DNA of 64,000 nucleotides, taken from JBFGCA01 sp041567315. GTDB lineage: Bacteria > Acidobacteriota > Thermoanaerobaculia > Multivoradales > JAHEKO01. The notes under the pieces were generated by a model. It was given only the letters and a program-made list of their open reading frames with translations. It made no database searches and was not told the origin of the DNA. Below, one piece after another: positions 16,971 to 28,863 of the stretch. Each line of letters starts with the position of its first letter. The stretch's first letter is position 1. The translations under genes and the position numbers were made by a program. Where the stretch lies: assembly GCA_041567315.1 (NCBI GenBank), contig JBFGCA010000008.1, positions 3,657-67,656 on the forward strand, given 5' to 3'.

Positions 16971-18614
16971 TCAACCCTGCCGCCGCAGGAGCACCAGCGT
17001 CTGGTCGTCGGCCTGGCTGCGGCCGCAGGCAAAGCCGGTGACGGCGCGCTCGACGGTCTCGACGACCTCGCCCAGGGGACGCTCCGCCGCCGCGCCAAGC
17101 CGCTCTTTCAAGCGGCCGACCCCGAACTCCTCGCCGTCCGGCGAGACGCACTCGGTGATGCCGTCGCTGTACATGCACAGCAGGTCGCCCGGCGCCAGCG
17201 CCACCGACCCCGCCTGGTAGGCGCTGCCGGCGAAGATCCCCAGCGGCAGTCCGCCCACCGGCAGCTCCTCGACCGCGCCGCCGGCGCGCAGCAGCAGGCC
17301 GGGGTTGTGACCGGCGTTGACGAAGCGCAGCTCGGCCCGCGCCGGGTCCAACTCGGCGGCCAGCAGGGTGACGAACTTGTTGGGGGCGGTGGCCTCGGCG
17401 AGGTGCTGGTTGAGCCGGCCCGCCAGCTCGGGCCCGAGCGGTGCGCGGTCGGCCAGCAGCCGGATGCCGGCGTGCACCGTCGACACCATCAGGGCGGCGG
17501 GCAGGCCCTTGCCGGCGACGTCGGCGAGCACCGTCAGCACCCGGCCCTCCGGCGACCGGAGCAGGTCGTAGTAGTCGCCGCCGACGTGCTGGGCCGGGCG
17601 GCTCCACCCGGCCAGCTCGAACCCCTCGACCACCGGCGGCCGTTCCGGCAGCAGCCGTCGCTGGATCTCGGCGGCCAGCTCCAGCTCGCGCTCGAGGCGC
17701 TCCTTCTCCAGCGCCTCGCTGTGCAGGCGGGCGTTCTCCAGCGCGATCGCCGCCTGGTTGGCGAGCAGCGACAGGGTGCGGCGGTCGGCGCTGCCGAACG
17801 GCCCGACGCCGGTGCGGCTTTCCTTGTCGCCGACCACCAGCAGGCCGCGAGGCCGGCCGTCGGCCTCGATCGCCACCTGGAGCACGTGACCGGCGCCGGG
17901 CAGCAGCAGCCGATCCGGCTCGCGGGTTTCCGCGGCCGGGCTCGCCCCATCGCCGACCTCGCTGCCGCCGGGCCCGCTGGCGCCGGGCTCGCCGTCGCCG
18001 GCCGGCGTGCCCAGCAGCTCACCGGGATCCAGCCGCGCCGGCGCCGCGCCGCCGAAAGTCTCCTGCAGCACGTACTCGCCGTCCCGCAGCAGGTAGAGCG
18101 CGCCGCGACGAGCGTCGAGCAGCGAGACGGCGCGCAGCAGGATCTCCTCGCCCAGCCGCTCGGGATCGAGGGTCGAGGCGATGGCCAGCCCGACGTCGTA
18201 CAGCGCCTGCAGCTCGACGCCGCGGTAACTGGCCTCGAAGCTGCGCCGCCGCAGCCGGCCGTGGAGCGTCGCCGCGCGCTGGGCGGCGGCCAGCGCCAGC
18301 AGCAGGCTGCCGCCGGGCGGCGGACCGCCGCCCGCCTCGTAGAGCAGGCGGCCGCCCGGCAGCGCCAGGCTCTCGAACCTGGTGGGCTGCCGTCGCCCCA
18401 GCGTCGCCGGAAAGCTCGCGGCGCCGACCGCCGCCTGCAGCTCCAGCCGCTTGCCGGCCCGCCCGTAGACCGCCGCCGCCGCCAGGTCGAACTGGCGGGT
18501 CAGCAGCTCCAGCACCCGCAGCAGCAGCAGGCGATCGCCGCCGCGCCCGGCGGCCGCCGTCAGGATCTCGTCGACGGCCGTGGGCTCGGCGACCGGCGGC
18601 CGGGAGAGGCTCAC
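16971..18614 (-). CDS. RsbU-like PP2C serine phosphatase with GAF domain
   Basis: This 547-residue protein has an N-terminal sensor region, a GAF domain (about residues 130-310, GVELQALYDVGLAIASTLDPERL through ANQAAIALENARLHSEA), a coiled-coil linker (EALEKERLERELELAAEIQRRLLP, the usual RsbU hinge) and a C-terminal SpoIIE/PPM phosphatase domain. The metal-binding aspartates appear in VGGDYYDLL and VLADVAGKGLPAALMVS, plus AGHNPGLLL and MYSDGITE. It should dephosphorylate the STAS protein encoded just upstream (8 bp gap) and so complete a partner-switching module. It is the last gene of the sigma-54-promoted operon beginning at 19604. An Ala/Gly/Pro-rich insertion at about 195-235 interrupts the GAF domain. 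The input signal is unknown. Confidence 0.9.
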   Translation of the reverse strand: MSLSRPPVAEPTAVDEILTAAAGRGGDRLLLLRVLELLTRQFDLAAAAVYGRAGKRLELQAAVGAASFPATLGRRQPTRFESLALPGGRLLYEAGGGPPPGGSLLLALAAAQRAATLHGRLRRRSFEASYRGVELQALYDVGLAIASTLDPERLGEEILLRAVSLLDARRGALYLLRDGEYVLQETFGGAAPARLDPGELLGTPAGDGEPGASGPGGSEVGDGASPAAETREPDRLLLPGAGHVLQVAIEADGRPRGLLVVGDKESRTGVGPFGSADRRTLSLLANQAAIALENARLHSEALEKERLERELELAAEIQRRLLPERPPVVEGFELAGWSRPAQHVGGDYYDLLRSPEGRVLTVLADVAGKGLPAALMVSTVHAGIRLLADRAPLGPELAGRLNQHLAEATAPNKFVTLLAAELDPARAELRFVNAGHNPGLLLRAGGAVEELPVGGLPLGIFAGSAYQAGSVALAPGDLLCMYSDGITECVSPDGEEFGVGRLKERLGAAAERPLGEVVETVERAVTGFACGRSQADDQTLVLLRRQG

Positions 18615-18622
18615 GGCGGCGC

Positions 18623-18973
18623 TCAGTCGGTCAGGGCACCGACCGCTTCGTCGAGGTCCTTGAAGATCCGCGCGTACTGCGCCAGACCCATGATGTGGAA
18701 GGTCTTCTCGATGGTCGGCGTCAAACAGCAGAAGGCGAGCGTGCCGTCGATCTCGAGCATCTTCTCGATGATCTCGATGAGGATCGAGATGCCGATCGAG
18801 TTGACCAGCTTGGTGCCGTGCAGGTTGAGGACCAGGGCCTTGTGGCCGGCGCCGATCAGCTCGTCGGCGGCGCGAGCGATCTCCTCGCCCCCCTGGTTGT
18901 TGATGTAGCCCTCGGTGTAGATCACCGCCAGGCGGTCCTGGCGGTCGACGGTCAGCTTCAAGGTCTCGCTCAT
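18623..18973 (-). CDS. STAS-domain anti-anti-sigma factor (RsbV-like)
   Basis: A 116-residue single STAS domain. The phosphorylatable serine lies in the loop LVNSIGISILIEI at about residue 58, matching the conserved S-x-G of RsbV/SpoIIAA proteins. Flanking strands are LAVIYTEGYINNQGGEEI and KALVLNLHGTKL. In partner switching the kinase (next gene upstream) phosphorylates this serine and the phosphatase (next gene downstream) reverses it. Gaps are 10 bp and 8 bp, so the three are cotranscribed. The C-terminal helix HIMGLAQYARIFKDLDEAVGAL is typical. No sigma factor is encoded in the window, so the target could equally be a non-sigma output. Confidence 0.92.
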   Translation of the reverse strand: MSETLKLTVDRQDRLAVIYTEGYINNQGGEEIARAADELIGAGHKALVLNLHGTKLVNSIGISILIEIIEKMLEIDGTLAFCCLTPTIEKTFHIMGLAQYARIFKDLDEAVGALTD

Positions 18974-18983
18974 CGCTTCTCCG

Positions 18984-19418
18984 TCAGCGGAGCTTTCGCA
19001 TCACCACGGTCGTGCCGTTACGACCGGAGTGAATCTCCACCTCGTCCATCAGCCCCCGGATGATCTTGAGTCCCCAGCCGCGCTTGCGGGCTGCCCACAG
19101 CTTCTCTTCGATACGCGGCTCTTCGACGTCGTCGGGCGAGAAGCCGACGCCGCTGTCGCGGATGGTGATCTCGAGCTTTTCGGGCTCCTCCGAGCCCAGC
19201 ACGGCGAAGTTGAGGTGGACCTTGTGGTCGGCGGCGTGGCTGTGCTCGAAGCTGTTGATGCAAGCCTCCACCACCGCCATTCGCACCTCGTCTATCTTAT
19301 CGGAGCTCATCTCCATGAACTCGGCCAGCGCGGTCGCGGTCTTGCCGGCCGCGATCTCCATGTCCGGCACCATGGGGAGGACCAGACTGACCTCCCGAAG
19401 GATGGCGTCGCTCGCCAT
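18984..19418 (-). CDS. Anti-sigma-type HATPase kinase (RsbW-like)
   Basis: A 144-residue GHKL ATPase. The N box reads VRMAVVEACINSFEHSH, the G1 box DSGVGFSPDDV and the G2 box KRGWGLKIIRGLMDEVEI. The length and lack of other domains match RsbW/SpoIIAB-type serine kinases. It should phosphorylate the STAS protein encoded 10 bp downstream and sequester an unknown partner when that protein is phosphorylated. It lies 30 bp downstream of a 51-residue peptide gene, both under the sigma-54-type promoter at 19634-19649. Confidence 0.9.
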   Translation of the reverse strand: MASDAILREVSLVLPMVPDMEIAAGKTATALAEFMEMSSDKIDEVRMAVVEACINSFEHSHAADHKVHLNFAVLGSEEPEKLEITIRDSGVGFSPDDVEEPRIEEKLWAARKRGWGLKIIRGLMDEVEIHSGRNGTTVVMRKLR

Positions 19419-19448
19419 GACTCGGCCCGGCGCAGCTGCCGGCCCGGC

Positions 19449-19604
19449 CTAGAAGGCCAGGTAGAGCTGCAGCAGGTAGATCACGATAGGCTGGATGAGG
19501 TCGTTCGCCAAGAGCCAGCCGAAAGCTAGCACGGAGACCGCCGTCGCCAGGGCCTCGACCGGCACCTGGGGGACGGAGATCGCTTTGCGAATCGCCTGCA
19601 GCAT
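19449..19604 (-). CDS. 51-residue single-helix membrane peptide, first gene of the rsb operon
   Basis: A short frame from ATG 19604 to TAG 19449 encodes MLQAIRKAISVPQVPVEAL..., an amphipathic start followed by a hydrophobic C-terminal half (AVSVLAFGWLLAN, then IVIYLLQLYLAF) long enough to enter or cross the membrane. A GGGAGA ribosome site lies about 5 nt upstream, and a consensus sigma-54 promoter sits 30 bp upstream. It precedes the RsbW-like kinase by 30 bp. I do not recognise the family. Its position as the first product of a regulated operon suggests a membrane anchor or signal-input peptide for the partner-switch proteins. That is inference. Confidence 0.65.
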   Translation of the reverse strand: MLQAIRKAISVPQVPVEALATAVSVLAFGWLLANDLIQPIVIYLLQLYLAF

Positions 19605-19633
19605 GAAGGTCTCCCTGGTTGCCAGTAGCAGGG

Positions 19634-19649
19634 AGCAAGCCCGCTGCCA
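19634..19649 (-). promoter_or_regulatory. Sigma-54 promoter of the rsb operon
   Basis: On the minus strand the sequence is TGGCAGCGGGCTTGCT. It has the -24 GG and -12 GC with exactly 10 bp between them, matching TGGCAC-N5-TTGC except at the base after TGGCA. The predicted transcription start is near 19623, leaving about 19 nt including GGGAGA before the ATG at 19604. Confidence 0.75.
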
Positions 19650-19740
19650 GCCGCCGACGACGCCGGCCGGGGCCGGCCAACCCGTTTGGTATCAGCAGCT
19701 TGGGGCCGGGAGGCCGTTCCTGGAGTGCCCTTCCGAAGAT

Positions 19741-19755
19741 GCGACGTCTTGCCGC
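19741..19755. promoter_or_regulatory. Degenerate third copy of the enhancer dyad
   Basis: GCGACGTCTTGCCGC keeps one perfect half (TTGCCGC) and the outer GCG of the 15-bp dyad found at 19823-19857. It lies about 95 bp upstream of the sigma-54 promoter. Confidence 0.4.
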
Positions 19756-19822
19756 ATCTCCAGGCTTCCTGCTCCCGAGCAGCAACGACAAACGGCCAGG
19801 AAGGCTTGATTTACCGTGAACC

Positions 19823-19857
19823 GGGGCAATTTGCCGCAGAAGGCGGCAAATTGCCGC
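19823..19857. promoter_or_regulatory. Tandem palindromic upstream activating sites
   Basis: Two 15-bp dyads of the form GCGGCAANTTGCCGC lie with centres 20 bp apart, about two helical turns. The copy at 19843-19857 is a perfect palindrome and the one at 19823-19837 has one imperfect outer pair. They are about 180-210 bp upstream of the sigma-54 promoter and directly follow the gene for an enhancer-binding protein. They are the likely binding sites of that protein's Fis-type helix-turn-helix. Confidence 0.7.
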
Positions 19858-19862
19858 AGCTC

Positions 19863-21338
<1,476 letters not shown>

Positions 21339-21390
21339 CGGGGGCCCCGTTGCGGAGAAACCGGCGCCCACGATAACCGATCCCGCCGTC

Positions 21391-21435
21391 GCGCCGCGCT
21401 CGCCAGCCGACCCGACCGACTTCCACCACGGACTG

Positions 21436-21439
<4 letters not shown>
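21391..21439 (-). repeat. REP-like palindromic unit (copy B)
   Basis: On the minus strand it reads CTAGCAGTCCGTGGTGGAAG, then TCGGTCGGGTCGGCTGGCG and AGCGCGGCG. It is a single arm of the repeat family seen at 6346, 27736 and 63893. Its first bases CTAG contain the TAG stop codon of uvrA. Confidence 0.8.
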
Positions 21440-24264
<2,825 letters not shown>

Positions 24265-24275
24265 CGCAGCGCGCC

Positions 24276-24281
24276 AATCTA
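24276..24281 (-). promoter_or_regulatory. -10 box of uvrA promoter
   Basis: TAGATT on the minus strand ends 11 nt before ATG 24264, predicting a leader of only a few nucleotides. No LexA-like box was seen. Confidence 0.5.
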
Positions 24282-24357
24282 GCAAAGCCGATTCGCGCCA
24301 CGGGCCAGGCGGGGGCGCCGGCCGGCGCCGCCGCTGCGACCGCGCAGGGAAGGCCCC

Positions 24358-25803
24358 TTATCGCCCGGACGGGCGCACCGTGGTGACGCGCACCACCTTG
24401 GTGCGGAGCGTCGCCGGCGGACGGACGATCGCCCGGCCGCCGCGGTTGGCGGCCAGCCGCGCCGCCCGCCTGAGCTGGCGCGGCCCCGGGATGCGGAGCG
24501 CCTTGCGCAGGTTGCGCCAGGCCCGGCGGCTGAAGACGAAGGGCTCGCCGGCGACCGGTACGCCCACGCCGGTGCCCGGCAGCCGGCCCTCGTCGCCGAA
24601 GACGAAGCGGCCGAGGTCGACCGGCTGGATGGCGGCGCCGAAGGTGCGGTTGATCTCCTCGATGAAGGCGTTGGCCACGATGGCGTAGCCGAGCGGCGCC
24701 GGGTGGACGCCGTCGTAGGAGAACAGCCCGCCGGTCAGGAAGTCGGCGCCGTAGCCGATGCCGCCCAGCTGGAAGCCGTCGGCCACGATGGCGGCGAAGA
24801 TGGCGTTGGCGTCGACCAGCCCCGCCCCGGCCAGGTCGGCGACTGCTCGGATGTGCTCGTTGTATGCCCCCACCCGCTCGCCGATGACCTCCGCCTCGTC
24901 GGCGTCGAGGACCACGCCGTTGGGCAGCGGCTGGCCGTTGCCGCCCAGCGCCGCCGGGATCCCGAAGCCCTGGGCCAGCAGAGGGGAGGCGGTGAGCAGC
25001 ACGAAGTCGTCGGGCCCGAGCGGACCCGCCGTGCCGTCGCCGCGGGTGCCGAGCAGGAAGACCGGCTGGCCGTCGATCACCACCGGCTGGCCGGTGCCGG
25101 GATCGACCACCACCGGCGGGATGGTGGTGACGAACGGGATCGAAGTGACGCTGGGAACGGTCGCCGCCGCCCACTGGACGCCGAAGCCGGAAAGGACCCC
25201 GGCGATCCGCGAGAAGTCGGCCCGGAAGTCGGCCAACGGGGTCAGCGTCACGCCGTCGAGCACGATGCCGGTGGTGGCGGCGCCCAGCGCGTCGTTGTTG
25301 CCGATCCACAGCGTGGCGAAGGTCGGCTGCAGGAACACCGCCTGCTCGAGCTGGGTGCCCAGCCCACGCAGCACCAGGTCGATGATCGGGTTGCCGGTCA
25401 CGGTCTCGATCACGTCGGCGACCCGGAAGCCCGGCACCGCCAGGTTGTCGTAGGGGCGCTGCAGCAGCAGGTTGAGCGGATCGCCGGTGCCCGGCTCGGG
25501 GCCGATCACCAGCGGCGCCAGGCTGCGCAGTACCAGCACCCCGGGGGCGCCGGGGTGGCCCACCAGTGGCTGCTCGAAGCCGGCGGCGCGGCCGTTGACC
25601 TGCTGATAGACGAGCGACGGGTAGCTGTTGCGCTGCGCCTCCCGGATCAGCGATCCGCTCATGAAGCCGGCGGTGAGGCTGTCGCCCAGCGCCACGTAGC
25701 GGCTGAAGTCGGCGGCGCCGGTGTCGACCTGGGCGCCGCCGGCGGCCGGCAGCAGCAGCGCCAGGGCGAGGACGGCGAGCGGTCGGATCGTGGTTCGGGC
25801 CAT
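24358..25803 (-). CDS. Secreted SGNH/GDSL hydrolase
   Basis: A 481-residue exported esterase/lipase-like protein. Signal peptide residues 1-24 end AGGAQ. The GDSL motif YVALGDSLTAGF carries the nucleophile Ser42. Further blocks are NLAVPGFRVADV, the oxyanion asparagine block TLWIGNNDALG, and the catalytic Asp/His block FSYDGVHPAPLGYAIVANAF near the C-terminal third. The last 90 residues are Arg/Ala-rich and not part of the hydrolase fold. It lies 10 bp downstream of a FadL-type outer-membrane protein on the same strand, so uptake or processing of hydrophobic esters is plausible. Substrate unknown. Confidence 0.88.
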   Translation of the reverse strand: MARTTIRPLAVLALALLLPAAGGAQVDTGAADFSRYVALGDSLTAGFMSGSLIREAQRNSYPSLVYQQVNGRAAGFEQPLVGHPGAPGVLVLRSLAPLVIGPEPGTGDPLNLLLQRPYDNLAVPGFRVADVIETVTGNPIIDLVLRGLGTQLEQAVFLQPTFATLWIGNNDALGAATTGIVLDGVTLTPLADFRADFSRIAGVLSGFGVQWAAATVPSVTSIPFVTTIPPVVVDPGTGQPVVIDGQPVFLLGTRGDGTAGPLGPDDFVLLTASPLLAQGFGIPAALGGNGQPLPNGVVLDADEAEVIGERVGAYNEHIRAVADLAGAGLVDANAIFAAIVADGFQLGGIGYGADFLTGGLFSYDGVHPAPLGYAIVANAFIEEINRTFGAAIQPVDLGRFVFGDEGRLPGTGVGVPVAGEPFVFSRRAWRNLRKALRIPGPRQLRRAARLAANRGGRAIVRPPATLRTKVVRVTTVRPSGR

Positions 25804-25813
25804 CGGGGGCCTC

Positions 25814-27109
25814 CTACCAGTTGAGCGTGAAGCCCAGCAGCCAGGCGGTGGTGTTGTAGGTGCCGTTGAAGCCGTCGCGGTTGACCCGCGTGGTGCGCTC
25901 GTCGAAGGGCAGGTACATCAGCGCCAGGTCCCAGCCCAGCCGAGCGCCGGTGCGGCCGTAGCCCACTGTCAGCCCGTTGCGGTCGGCGTCGGGCAGCAGC
26001 GGGCCGACCCCGGAGTCCGGCTGCGGCGACTCGTCGTAGACGTAGCCGAAGCGCCACTCGGAGCGGGGCCCGGTGGTCCAGCGCAGCCCCAGCCGGTAGT
26101 GCTGGGAGTCGTCCCAATCCTGAGGCAGCGTCTGGTCCGGCAGGTCGTCGGCGGTGAAGTCGATGACCACCACCTCGAAGCTGCTCCAGCCGATCCAGTT
26201 GACGTCGACCTCGACCAGCAGGCTGCGGGTCACCGCCAGGGCGAAGCCGAGGCTGGCGGCGTCGGGGAACTCGATCGAGGTCTCGATCGGCAGCGCCTGC
26301 CCGAACGGCAGCGAGGCGCCGATGATGGCGTCGAGCTGCGGGTTGTCGGTGAGGATCTGGGTCAGCCTTCCGTCGCCGGCGTAATCGATCTCCATCGCGC
26401 TGCGGTAGGAGAAGCCCCAGGAAAAACTATTGTTAAGTTTGTGCAGGAAGCCCACCTGCCAGCCGAAGCCGGTGTCGAAGTCGCTCTCCAGCACCACCTG
26501 GGCGACGTCGACCGGCAGCCCGCTGAACGGGTCGATGGCCGGCGCCCGCCGGTTGAGCTCGATCTCGGAAACCCGCACGATGACGCCGAAGCCGATGCCG
26601 AACCTGTCCGAGAGCCGCAGACCGAGGTTGGGGTTGATGTCGAGCTCGGTGAGCGTCGCCTTGGTGCTGATGAACCGGCCGGCAAAATTGTCCTGGTCGC
26701 TCCACTCGTTGCCCAGACCGAACGGCGCGTTGACCCCCAGCCCGAAGTTCCAGCGCCGGTTGATCGGCTTGACCCAGTAGAAGTGGGGCGGCGCCTCGGA
26801 CAGGGTCTCCATCTCCGCCCGCGCCTCGGGGCCGGGAAAGGGCGTGGTGCCCTCGAAGTCGGCCTCGCTCTGGGTGATGTAGGTGAAACCCAGCGAGAAC
26901 TTCTGCTCGTCGAAAAAAGCCAGACCACCGACGTTGTGGAACATCGCCGAGGGGTCGTCGGCCTGGGCGGTGAAGGCCCCGGCCATGCCCATCGCCTTGG
27001 TGCCCTGCTCGAAGATGCTGAAGCCCGCCCCCAAGACCGGCGCCGCGCTGCCGAGGACGACGAGCGACAGCACCCGGAGCGCGCGCACACTGCGGCCGGT
27101 GCTTGCCAT
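25814..27109 (-). CDS. FadL/OmpP1/TodX-type outer-membrane transporter
   Basis: This 431-residue protein has a signal peptide (VRALRVLSLVVLGSAAPVLGAG), the N-terminal FadL hatch motif FSIFEQGTKAMGMAGAFTAQ with ADDPSAMFHNVGGLAF, and a run of alternating amphipathic strands ending in LLGFTLNW, a typical outer-membrane barrel end. FadL proteins move long-chain fatty acids or other hydrophobic molecules across the outer membrane. An ATG with GGAG a few bases upstream starts the gene at 27109. It is followed after 10 bp by the SGNH hydrolase, suggesting an operon. Confidence 0.9.
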   Translation of the reverse strand: MASTGRSVRALRVLSLVVLGSAAPVLGAGFSIFEQGTKAMGMAGAFTAQADDPSAMFHNVGGLAFFDEQKFSLGFTYITQSEADFEGTTPFPGPEARAEMETLSEAPPHFYWVKPINRRWNFGLGVNAPFGLGNEWSDQDNFAGRFISTKATLTELDINPNLGLRLSDRFGIGFGVIVRVSEIELNRRAPAIDPFSGLPVDVAQVVLESDFDTGFGWQVGFLHKLNNSFSWGFSYRSAMEIDYAGDGRLTQILTDNPQLDAIIGASLPFGQALPIETSIEFPDAASLGFALAVTRSLLVEVDVNWIGWSSFEVVVIDFTADDLPDQTLPQDWDDSQHYRLGLRWTTGPRSEWRFGYVYDESPQPDSGVGPLLPDADRNGLTVGYGRTGARLGWDLALMYLPFDERTTRVNRDGFNGTYNTTAWLLGFTLNW

Positions 27110-27259
27110 GACGGAGACTCCTCGTGCAAGAAAAAAGTTAAGAATCTGGCGGGGAAGAGGCCGGCGGTCGGGTCTCCGCGCGACCGCCGGACGTTAGAGG
27201 ATTCGCCCCAGGCTGTCAAACTTAACGGGCGCTGTTAGAGTACCGTTCGGAGGCCCGCG

Positions 27260-27739
27260 ATGCAGTTCAAGCACGCCCAGCACGAAGAGGTCCACCGCCA
27301 GGTCGAGCGCTATCTCGACGAGCTGTTCGACGACCCCTACGAGGACCCCGAAAACGGCCACTTCTACGTCGGCTACGGCTCGACCCTGCTGGAGGTCTCG
27401 GTCGAGCCCTACGGCCCCGAGGAGGTGCTGGTGCTGATCACCGCCTACTGCGTCCAGGGGGTGCGCACCGACGAGCAGCTGCTGCTCGGGCTGCTGGAGC
27501 TCAACCACGAGATGCCGGTGGGCGCCTTCTCGCTGGTCGGCGACGACATCTTCTTCGCCCAGACCCTGTTCGGCCGCAACCTCCAGAGCCGCGACCTGCT
27601 GGGCGCCATCGCCGCCGTCGCCAACGTCTCCGACGAGTACGACGAGCGCATCGTCGCCAAGTACGGCGGTCAGACCGCCCTCGACCGCATCCGCGACACC
27701 GGCGGCCGCCGCCAGCGCAAACAGGCGCCGCCCGCCTAG
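27260..27739 (+). CDS. YbjN/type III chaperone-like protein
   Basis: This 159-residue acidic cytoplasmic protein (MQFKHAQHEEVHRQVERYLDELF) has the fold pattern of YbjN/T3SS-chaperone-like proteins: an N-terminal helix, strands (GHFYVGYGSTLLEVSVEPYG, EVLVLITAYCV), helix LLLGLLELNHEMPVGAFSLVGD, and a C-terminal helix. The family is uncharacterised in most bacteria. A TAGAGT -10 box at 27236-27241 and a GGAGG site precede ATG 27260. It is divergent from the fadL-like gene. Its TAG stop comes from a palindromic repeat that separates it from convergent smpB. Confidence 0.75.
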   Translation: MQFKHAQHEEVHRQVERYLDELFDDPYEDPENGHFYVGYGSTLLEVSVEPYGPEEVLVLITAYCVQGVRTDEQLLLGLLELNHEMPVGAFSLVGDDIFFAQTLFGRNLQSRDLLGAIAAVANVSDEYDERIVAKYGGQTALDRIRDTGGRRQRKQAPPA

Positions 27740-27789
27740 CCCGTGGTGGAAGTCCGCCTGCCCGTCTGGCGGCGGGGCGGAGCTGCTAG
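27736..27789. repeat. Short REP-like palindromic element between convergent genes (copy C)
   Basis: The element is 54 bp and starts and ends with CTAG. It contains CCCGTGGTGGAAGTCCGC and the hairpin arm CTGCCCGTCTGGCGGCGGGG, the same arm as the left side of copy A. Its two edges provide the TAG stop of the YbjN-like gene and the TAG stop of smpB. It may also act as a bidirectional terminator. Confidence 0.75.
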
Positions 27790-28256
27790 CGACGCCGCGG
27801 ACCCAGCGCCTCGCGGGCCTCGCGGTCGAGGATACGGGCGCGGGCGTCGGCGCGCTTGTCGTAGAGCTTCTTGCCGCGGGCCAGCGCGATCTCCACCTTG
27901 ACGTGGCGGCCCTTGAGATAGACCGCCAGCGGCACGCAGGTCTGGCCGTGGATCGTGGTGCGCCCGAAGATGCGGTCGATCTCGCGGCGCTCGAGCAGCA
28001 GCTTGCGGTCGCGCACCGGATCGTGGTTCAGCCGGTTGCCGTGGCTGTAGGGGCTGATGTGGGCGCCCACCAGCCAGGCCTCGCCGTTGCGCACCTCGAC
28101 GAAGGCCTCCTTGAGCTGCACCCGCCCCTCGCGCGCCGACTTGACCTCGGTGCCGGTGAGCACGATCCCCGCCTCGAATCGCTCGAGCAGGTGGTAGTCG
28201 TGCGCCGCCCGCCGGTTGGCGGCCAGCGGCCGCGTCTTGTCGCCCGTCTTCCCCAT
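27786..28256 (-). CDS. smpB: SsrA-binding protein SmpB
   Basis: This 156-residue SmpB, partner of tmRNA in trans-translation, starts at ATG 28256. It shows the OB-fold core (HDYHLLERFEAGIVLTGTEVKS, REGRVQLKEAFVEV, AWLVGAHISPYSHG), the tmRNA-contact block NHDPVRDRKLLL and the basic C-terminal tail GKKLYDKRADARARILDREA. A TATTCT -10 box lies 7 nt upstream of the ATG without a ribosome site, so it is probably leaderless. It is divergent from the DUF4390 gene with only 51 bp between them. The tmRNA gene itself is not in the window. Confidence 0.96.
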   Translation of the reverse strand: MGKTGDKTRPLAANRRAAHDYHLLERFEAGIVLTGTEVKSAREGRVQLKEAFVEVRNGEAWLVGAHISPYSHGNRLNHDPVRDRKLLLERREIDRIFGRTTIHGQTCVPLAVYLKGRHVKVEIALARGKKLYDKRADARARILDREAREALGPRRR

Positions 28257-28263
28257 CACCGAC

Positions 28264-28269
28264 AGAATA
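28264..28269 (-). promoter_or_regulatory. -10 box of leaderless smpB promoter
   Basis: TATTCT on the minus strand ends 7 nt before the smpB ATG. Confidence 0.6.
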
Positions 28270-28292
28270 CCTCCGACCCCGGTGCCGGCTGC

Positions 28293-28298
28293 TATGCT
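28293..28298 (+). promoter_or_regulatory. -10 box of leaderless DUF4390 promoter
   Basis: TATGCT lies 9 nt before ATG 28308. It is back-to-back with the smpB -10 box, so one 30-bp stretch serves two divergent leaderless genes. Confidence 0.6.
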
Positions 28299-28307
28299 GC
28301 CGTCCCG

Positions 28308-28850
28308 ATGGGGCCCAGCGGGGTCGTCCCCCTCGTCGCCTTCCTCTTCGCTGCGCAGCCCGACGTCAAGCCCCGAGTGTCGGAGCTTCAGGTCGCGCTC
28401 GACGGCCGCCGGGTCGATCTCGGCTTCGCCCTCGAGAACGCCTTCACCGACGACCTGTTCGAGCGCATCCAGAGCGGGCTGGCGAGCGGCTTCACCTTCC
28501 GCTTCGTCCTGTTCCGCGACCACAAGCGGTGGTTCGACAAGACGCTCGACGACACCGCGCTGCAGGTGGTGGCGATGTACAACGCCGTCGAGCGCGAGTA
28601 CCTGGTCAACTACAAACAGGACGGGCGCCTGATCGAAAGCCGGGTGGTCCAGGACCGGGCCGAGTTGGAGCGCGCCATGACCCGCTTCGAGGACTTCCAC
28701 GCCTTCACCCTGGGCGACCTCGACCCCGAGCGGCGGCTGCTGATCCGCGCCCGCGCCGAGCTGGGCTCGCGCACCATCTTCAAGCTCATTCCCACCCGGG
28801 TGACCACCGAGTGGGTGCGGTCGCGCAAGTTCCGGCCGCCGGCCGCCTGA
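28308..28850 (+). CDS. DUF4390 exported protein
   Basis: This 180-residue protein has a short hydrophobic N-terminus (GPSGVVPLVAFLFAA) and the DUF4390 body: ALENAFTDDLFERIQSGLAS, then FTFRFVLFRDHKRWFDKTL, YNAVEREYLVNYKQDGRLIE and FTLGDLDPERRLLIRARAEL. DUF4390 genes commonly precede NtrY-type sensor kinases, as here (13 bp gap), so the product may be a periplasmic partner of that kinase. Its biochemical role is unknown. The start is ATG 28308, predicted leaderless. Confidence 0.85.
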   Translation: MGPSGVVPLVAFLFAAQPDVKPRVSELQVALDGRRVDLGFALENAFTDDLFERIQSGLASGFTFRFVLFRDHKRWFDKTLDDTALQVVAMYNAVEREYLVNYKQDGRLIESRVVQDRAELERAMTRFEDFHAFTLGDLDPERRLLIRARAELGSRTIFKLIPTRVTTEWVRSRKFRPPAA

Positions 28851-28863
28851 CCGCCCGACCGTG

